NCBI RefSeq assembly: GCF_041260665.1 | Contig: NZ_JBGCCT010000046.1 | Location: forward strand, 1 to 64,000 | Length of the DNA stretch: 64,000 nt | DNA from: Catenulispora sp. GP43 | Lineage (GTDB): Bacteria; Actinomycetota; Actinomycetes; Streptomycetales; Catenulisporaceae | Reading direction: 5' to 3' | Part shown: positions 59,532 to 64,000 of the stretch, piece by piece | Layout: every line of letters begins with the position of its first letter | How positions within the stretch are numbered: the first letter of the stretch is position 1 | Program-made: the position numbers and the translations under genes | Notes under the pieces: model-generated | Databases searched by the model: none | Seen by the model: only the letters and a program-made list of their open reading frames with translations | Told to the model about the DNA's origin: nothing

Positions 59532-60206
59532 ATGAGTCCCGTCCAGATCTCCCCGTCCATCCTCTCGGCCGACTTCGCGCGCCTGGCCGAGGAGGTCACC
59601 GCGGTCCCGTCGGCCGACTGGATCCACGTCGACGTGATGGACAACCACTTCGTGCCGAACCTGACGCTGGGGCTGCCGGTGGTGGAGGCGCTGGTGAAGG
59701 CCTCGCCGCGGCCGCTGGACTGCCACCTGATGATCGCCGACCCGGACCGCTGGGCGCCGGGCTACGCCGAGGCCGGGGCGGGCAGCGTCACCTTCCACGT
59801 GGAGGCCGCGCACGCGCCGATCCGGCTGGCGCGCGCCATCCGCTCGGCCGGGGCGCGGGCCGGGATGGCGCTGAAGCCGGCTACGCCGATCGAGCCGTAC
59901 GAGGACATGTTGGCGGAGCTGGACATGGTCCTGCTGATGACCGTGGAGCCGGGCTTCGGCGGGCAGAAGTTCCTGGACGTGGTGCTGCCCAAGATCCGGC
60001 GCACGCGGCAGATGATCGACCGGCACGGCGGGTCGGTGTGGCTGCAGATCGACGGCGGCGTCGCCGCGGACACCATCGAGCGCTGCGCCGAGGCCGGGGC
60101 CGACGTGTTCGTCGCCGGCTCCGCGGTCTACGGCGCGGAGGACCCGGACCGGGCGATCCAGGCGCTGCGTGCCCAGGCCGAGGCGGCCGGCGCGCGGGTT
60201 GCCTGA
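59532..60206 (+). CDS. rpe: Ribulose-phosphate 3-epimerase
   Basis: 224 residues, TIM barrel. [27 protein letters not shown] (metal-binding His/Asp), [17 protein letters not shown] and [10 protein letters not shown] are all intact, so it should interconvert ribulose-5-phosphate and xylulose-5-phosphate. ATG at 59532 has no clear ribosome site. In many actinobacteria rpe lies near riboflavin genes and fmt/rsmB, as here. Confidence 0.97.
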   Translation: MSPVQISPSILSADFARLAEEVTAVPSADWIHVDVMDNHFVPNLTLGLPVVEALVKASPRPLDCHLMIADPDRWAPGYAEAGAGSVTFHVEAAHAPIRLARAIRSAGARAGMALKPATPIEPYEDMLAELDMVLLMTVEPGFGGQKFLDVVLPKIRRTRQMIDRHGGSVWLQIDGGVAADTIERCAEAGADVFVAGSAVYGAEDPDRAIQALRAQAEAAGARVA

Positions 60207-60213
60207 GACAGCC

Positions 60214-61878
60214 TCACTGTGCCGGAGCCGCGGCCCCGGCTTCTTCAAGGGGCCGGACGAGGCAGAAGCTGACCGAGGATCCGGTTTCCACGTCCGCGTG
60301 GCCGAGGGCGTGGAACTTCTTGCAGACGTCCGGGTCGGCCTGGTCCTCGCGGGCGGTGACCCGGCGGCCGTCGGCGCTGGACCGGGCCTTCGCCGCGGAC
60401 AGGGTGCCCGTGATGTGGCCGGCGGAGTCCACCTTGACGAAGTCGCCGGCCTTGACGCTGCTCACGTCGAACGACGAGGTCCGCATAGTCGCGAACAGCA
60501 CGCCGCCGATCGTCGCCAGGACCAGCAGCGCCAGTATCACGGCGCGCGGCCGCAACCGTGCCGGCTGCCGGACCGGCGCGCCGGAGTTGTGCGGGCGCGG
60601 CACGGGGCGCTGACCGGTGCCGGTGGGCCGGCGCTGTTCGGGGCCCGGCCCCGGCCCCTGCCCCTGGACGCGTCGCCGCTGATCCGTGTTCTGCGACAGG
60701 CGGTTGCCGGTGTCGCTCGGCCGCCGCGGGGGGACGCCGGCCTGCCTGCCCGGCCCACCTGGTCCACCTGGTCCATCTGGTCCGCCGGAGCCTGCCGAGC
60801 CGGCCGTTCTGCTTGACCCGGTCGGTCCGCCGGCCCCGCCCGACCAGCCTGAGCTACGCGACCCGCCCGACCCGCGCGGCGTGGTCGTTCCGTGTGCTGT
60901 GCCCGAACCGTGTGCTACGCCGGGACCGTGCGACGTCCCCGAACCTCGCGAGGTGGTCACCGCCGACCCGCGCCCGGACGGAGTGCCCGGCCGGTACGGC
61001 GTACCGGCCGTCGGCGCCGCGAGCGTCCGATCCACCGCCGCCGTCCGCTCCACCGGCGCCGCCTCCCGCGCCGCGAGCAGCGTCCGCGCCTGCGCGATCC
61101 CGGCCCGGGCCCCGGGCTCCTTCTCCAGCAGCCCGGTGATCAGCGGTGTCAGCCGCCCGGCCCGCACCGGCGCCGGGGCCTCGTCCAGGATCACCGCGGT
61201 CAGCGTCCCGGTCGCGGTCTCCCGGTGGAAGGGCGAGAAGCCCTCGACCGCCTGGAACAGCGTCACGCCGAGCGAGAACAGGTCGCTGATGGCCAGTCCC
61301 TCGGTGCCGCGGGCCCGCTCCGGCGCGATGTACTCCACCGATCCCAGGAAGCTGCCGGCCGCGGTCAGCGCGGTGTCGGTGTCGCCGATCGCGATGCCGA
61401 AGTCGGTCAGCAGCACCTGTCCGTCGTCGGCCAGCATCACGTTCGCCGGCTTCACGTCGCGGTGCACGATCCCGGCGGCGTGCGCCGCCTCCAGCGCGTC
61501 CAGCAGCGCGCCGGCGACCAGGGTCGCGTGCGGCACGGACAGCGGGCCGAACGCCTCGACGTGCTCCTCCAGCGTGTGGCCGGCGACCAGCTGCATCACG
61601 GTCCACGGCACGCCGTCCTCGACCACCACGTCGTGCACGGCCACCACGTTCGGGTGGTCGCGCAGCCGGGCCGCGTTGCGGGCCTCGCGCTCGGCGCGGC
61701 GCAGGCGGTCGTCGGCGTCGGGCCCGGCGGCCGGCAGGTAGACCTCCTTGACCGCGACCTCGATGCGCAGCGCCTCGTCGGAGGCGCGCCAGACCCGGCC
61801 CATGCCGCCGGAGCCGAGCCGTGCCAGCAGCCGGTACCGGCCGCCGACCAGCTGCCCCGGCTCTGCCTGTCCAGCCAT
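60214..61878 (-). CDS. Serine/threonine protein kinase (PknB-type, one membrane helix)
   Basis: 554 residues. Kinase domain residues 10-270: glycine loop LGSGGMGRVW, VAVKEV Lys, HRDVKPANVM, DFGIA, APERARG. A long Gly/Pro/Ser/Thr-rich linker (about 280-445) leads to one helix (AVILALLVLATIGGVLFA) and an outer domain of about 90 residues with two cysteines (DVCKKF and VSFCLV). No PASTA repeats. It lies head-to-head with the riboflavin unit and converges on rpe. Confidence 0.95.
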   Translation of the reverse strand: MAGQAEPGQLVGGRYRLLARLGSGGMGRVWRASDEALRIEVAVKEVYLPAAGPDADDRLRRAEREARNAARLRDHPNVVAVHDVVVEDGVPWTVMQLVAGHTLEEHVEAFGPLSVPHATLVAGALLDALEAAHAAGIVHRDVKPANVMLADDGQVLLTDFGIAIGDTDTALTAAGSFLGSVEYIAPERARGTEGLAISDLFSLGVTLFQAVEGFSPFHRETATGTLTAVILDEAPAPVRAGRLTPLITGLLEKEPGARAGIAQARTLLAAREAAPVERTAAVDRTLAAPTAGTPYRPGTPSGRGSAVTTSRGSGTSHGPGVAHGSGTAHGTTTPRGSGGSRSSGWSGGAGGPTGSSRTAGSAGSGGPDGPGGPGGPGRQAGVPPRRPSDTGNRLSQNTDQRRRVQGQGPGPGPEQRRPTGTGQRPVPRPHNSGAPVRQPARLRPRAVILALLVLATIGGVLFATMRTSSFDVSSVKAGDFVKVDSAGHITGTLSAAKARSSADGRRVTAREDQADPDVCKKFHALGHADVETGSSVSFCLVRPLEEAGAAAPAQ

Positions 61879-62055
61879 GCGCGTCCCCCCGGATCAGTGG
61901 TTTGTGTCGAGCTCAGGCTACGTGCTCATGCTTGCCGGGTGAGCCTACTGGCTGCGAAGTCAAAGGAGCGTTCACCCCAGTCCGCGCCGGTGTTCGCCCC
62001 ACCGAACGATCTCGATCCCTGAGACGGGCGGCGGCGTGCGGCTATCCGGTAAAAA

Positions 62056-62069
62056 TAGAACGTGTTACA
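62056..62069 (+). promoter_or_regulatory. KstR-like operator upstream of the FMN riboswitch
   Basis: TAGAACGTGTTACA fits the published TNNAACNNGTTNNA consensus at every fixed position, 87 bases before the riboswitch and 177 bases before the divergent kinase gene start. It and its right flank are 19/22 identical to 34068-34089. Confidence 0.5.
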
Positions 62070-62155
62070 GTTCTACGTGGAGCCAGGGGTGATGCGCACC
62101 ACGCCCGGACCGCCCGGGAATGAATCGCGTGGCACACTGGTTCAGAACGACGAAC

Positions 62156-62289
62156 GCGTGCTCCGGGGTCGGTGGAATTCCGAACCGGCGGTGACAGTCC
62201 GCGAACCGCTCGTTCGCTTCGGCGAACGGGTGGCCGATCCGGTGGAATTCCGGGACCGACGGTTAAAGTCCGGATGGGAGGCTGCACGC
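62156..62289 (+). ncRNA. FMN riboswitch (RFN element)
   Basis: The conserved blocks are all present: GGGTCGGTGGAATTCCGAACC, CGGCGGTGACAGTCCGCGA, CCGGTGGAATTCCGG, GACCGACGGTTAAAGTCCGGATGGGAG. P1 closes between GCGTGC (62156-62161) and GCACGC (62284-62289). It senses FMN and should turn off ribE-ribBA when flavin is abundant. The P1 3' strand overlaps a 9-bp alternative stem (62287-62295 with 62341-62349) that may be the expression switch. Confidence 0.97.
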
Positions 62290-62495
62290 GACGGGCGTGC
62301 CGCCTCGCCGTGTCCGCACGGGACCGGCGCCGGTTCACGTCCCGTCGCGGCGTTCGCGACGGCTGCCGCCGATCTGGCGGAGTATGCCGTGGCGCGCCGC
62401 CTCCCCTCACGCACCCCCCTTCCCGGAGCCCGGGTTCGACAGGTTCGAACCGAGTGCCGACCGGCACGCGGATGAGGCGGATAGGGGAGCACACC
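62290..62495 (+). promoter_or_regulatory. Expression platform and leader between riboswitch and ribE
   Basis: About 200 bases, untranslated. CGCGACGGG (62287-62295) pairs perfectly with 62341-62349; further stems follow. The start codon of ribE lies far downstream, so control is more likely transcriptional or through a longer structure than simple hiding of the ribosome site. Confidence 0.5.
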
Positions 62496-63167
62496 GTGTT
62501 CACAGGCATCGTCGAAGAGCTCGGCCGCGTCGTCGCGCTGGACGTGGAGGGCGACTCCGCACGGCTGCGGGTGGCCGGACCGCTGGTCACCTCGGACGCC
62601 GAGCACGGCTCCTCGATCGCCGTCAACGGCGTGTGTCTGACCGTCATCGAGGCCGCCGACCAGGCCGCGCAGGCCGGGGAGTTCACCGCCGACGTGATGG
62701 CCGAGACCCTCGAGAAGTCCAGCCTCGGCGACCTCAAGCCCGGCGACCCGGTCAACCTCGAGCGCCCGATGAAGCTCGGCGCGCGCCTGGGCGGGCACCT
62801 GGTGCAGGGGCACGTCGACGGCGTCGGCACCGTGCTGGAGCGCATCCCGGGCGAGCACTGGGAGGTCGTCCGGGTCTCGCTGCCCTCGGCGCTGTCGCGC
62901 TACGTCGTGGACAAGGGCTCGATCACCGTGGACGGCATCTCGCTGACCGTGGTCGAGGCCGCCGCGGACTCCTTCACCGTGAGCCTGATCCCGACCACGC
63001 TTGAGCTGACCACGCTGGGCAGCAAGGGTCCGGGCGCGCCGGTGAACCTGGAGATCGACGTCATCGCCAAGTACACCGAGCGGCTGCTCGGCCTGGGCGA
63101 CACCACCGCCGACCAGTCTGCGAGCGGCGTCTCCGGCGCCGCGGTGATCGGCGGGCAGCGGGCATGA
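62496..63167 (+). CDS. ribE: Riboflavin synthase, alpha subunit
   Basis: 223 residues; two lumazine-binding domains in tandem ([27 protein letters not shown] then [43 protein letters not shown]). It dismutates 6,7-dimethyl-8-ribityllumazine to riboflavin. GTG at 62496 behind GGGGAG. It is followed by ribBA after 29 bases and is controlled by the FMN riboswitch upstream. ribH would be expected beyond the window. Confidence 0.96.
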   Translation: MFTGIVEELGRVVALDVEGDSARLRVAGPLVTSDAEHGSSIAVNGVCLTVIEAADQAAQAGEFTADVMAETLEKSSLGDLKPGDPVNLERPMKLGARLGGHLVQGHVDGVGTVLERIPGEHWEVVRVSLPSALSRYVVDKGSITVDGISLTVVEAAADSFTVSLIPTTLELTTLGSKGPGAPVNLEIDVIAKYTERLLGLGDTTADQSASGVSGAAVIGGQRA

Positions 63168-63196
63168 ACGACACCGACATACAAGGAGATCGCGGT

Positions 63197-64000
63197 ATGA
63201 GCACCGTGGAAGCCGGTGTCGTGGAGGACACCGGGCACAGCGAGGTCACCGGGCACAGCGAGGCCACCGGGCACAGCGAGCCCATCGTCCTGGACACCAT
63301 CGAGCGCGCGCTGAGCGAGCTGGCCGCCGGCCGTCCGGTCGTGGTGGTCGACGACGAGGACCGGGAGAACGAGGGCGACCTCATCTTCGCGGCCTCGCTG
63401 GCCACGCCCGAGGTCGTCGGGTTCACCATCCGGTACTCCTCCGGGGTGATCTGCGTGCCGCTGCCGGCCGCCGACGCCGACCGGCTCAACCTGCCCCCGA
63501 TGACCGCGATCAACCAGGACCGCAAGGGCACCGCCTACACCGTCTCGGTGGACGCCCGCGACGGCGTGAGCACCGGTATCTCGGCGGCCGACCGGGCCCG
63601 CACCATCCGGCTGCTGGCCGACGCGGACACCACCGCCGAGGACCTGACCCGGCCCGGCCACGTCTTCCCGCTGCGCGCCAAGGACGGCGGCGTGCTGGTG
63701 CGCCCCGGCCACACTGAGGCCGCCGTCGACCTGTGCCGGCTGGCCGGGCTGCCGCTGGCGGCGGGGATCTGCGAGATCGTCGAGGACGACGGCTCGATGT
63801 CCCGGCTGCCGCAGCTGGCGAAGTTCGCCGAGCAGCACGGCCTGGCGCTGATCTCCATCGCCGACCTGATCGCCTACCGCCGCCGCACCGAGAAGTCGGT
63901 CACCCGGGCCGCCGAGACCCGGCTGCCCACCGCCTTCGGCGACTTCCGGGCCGTCGGATACCGCTCGGACGTCGACGGCATCGAGCACGTCGCGCTGGTC
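63197..64000 (+). CDS. ribBA: Bifunctional 3,4-dihydroxy-2-butanone-4-phosphate synthase / GTP cyclohydrolase II (partial)
   Basis: 268 residues seen; cut by the window end. The RibB domain has [54 protein letters not shown] and the catalytic CEIVEDDG; RibA begins at [17 protein letters not shown] at 63197 behind AAGGAGAT; an ATG at 63164 overlapping the ribE stop is in frame. The N-terminus holds three 18-base repeats encoding GHSE-type units (63230-63283). Confidence 0.95.
   Translation, partial: MSTVEAGVVEDTGHSEVTGHSEATGHSEPIVLDTIERALSELAAGRPVVVVDDEDRENEGDLIFAASLATPEVVGFTIRYSSGVICVPLPAADADRLNLPPMTAINQDRKGTAYTVSVDARDGVSTGISAADRARTIRLLADADTTAEDLTRPGHVFPLRAKDGGVLVRPGHTEAAVDLCRLAGLPLAAGICEIVEDDGSMSRLPQLAKFAEQHGLALISIADLIAYRRRTEKSVTRAAETRLPTAFGDFRAVGYRSDVDGIEHVALV
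63230..63283. repeat. Three 18-bp tandem repeats near the start of ribBA
   Basis: Units at 63230, 63248 and 63266 encode [18 protein letters not shown] in the N-terminal extension before the RibB domain. Same unit length as the repeats in rsmB and the 24665 gene. Confidence 0.95.

Noticed and set aside
62062-62475. Plus-strand frame through the riboswitch
   Set aside because: The conserved RNA blocks of the FMN riboswitch explain the sequence; the frame has no protein similarity.

Overview
The window is very GC-rich. It carries SigE-family ECF sigma, PknB-type kinase, MoxR/DUF58, DyP, DUF3817, a PriA without a visible Walker A motif and an FMN riboswitch in front of ribE-ribBA. This points to an actinomycete, probably a filamentous, Streptomyces- or Catenulispora-like lineage; the genus cannot be fixed from the sequence alone.

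Positions 1 to about 7400 are the right end of an integrated element, visibly less GC-rich than the rest. It contains small hypothetical genes, an SMI1/KNR4 protein, a DUF2637-like gene broken by one in-frame TGA, two small genes behind a duplicated leader, and an excisionase-integrase pair. It ends at the 3' end of a tRNA-Pro(GGG) gene. A second, decayed integrase C-terminus lies between the intact integrase and the tRNA, suggesting repeated use of the site. The left end of the element is outside the window.

The core chromosome follows. 7.5-10.8 kb: cmk-plsC-der. 10.9-12.8 kb: SMR transporter, VOC protein, membrane protein. 12.8-18.6 kb: a copper-handling operon (YcnI, SCO1, PCuAC, CopC-CopD fusion, DyP peroxidase, Met/His-rich membrane protein). 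18.7-20 kb: SRPBCC protein and RsbU-like phosphatase. 20-27.4 kb: SURF1 and a tightly overlapping MoxR-DUF58-DUF4129 operon. 27.6-34 kb: CBS protein and an OpuC/OsmF-type ABC importer with two paralogous binding proteins flanking cysteine dioxygenase and rhodanese genes. 34-42.5 kb: nitronate monooxygenase-like gene, ECF sigma with a membrane partner, and an acyl-CoA synthetase, DUF35, thiolase, thiolase cluster ordered like the mycobacterial steroid side-chain genes, with KstR-type operators. 42.7-48.8 kb: MsiK-like ATPase, small exported proteins and two large gene-free heptanucleotide-repeat tracts. 48.9-54.7 kb: priA, def, fmt, rsmB. 54.8-59.4 kb: M1 peptidase, SDR, acyl-CoA synthetase, double-HTH protein. 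59.5-64 kb: rpe, a Ser/Thr kinase, an FMN riboswitch, ribE and a truncated ribBA.

Repeats recur throughout. There are 7-bp degenerate arrays at three intergenic loci, 13- and 15-bp intergenic arrays, and 18-bp in-frame repeats in three genes. A KstR-like box also sits upstream of the FMN riboswitch, hinting at a link between lipid/steroid catabolism and flavin supply. All functions are read from sequence motifs and gene order; no database search was run.
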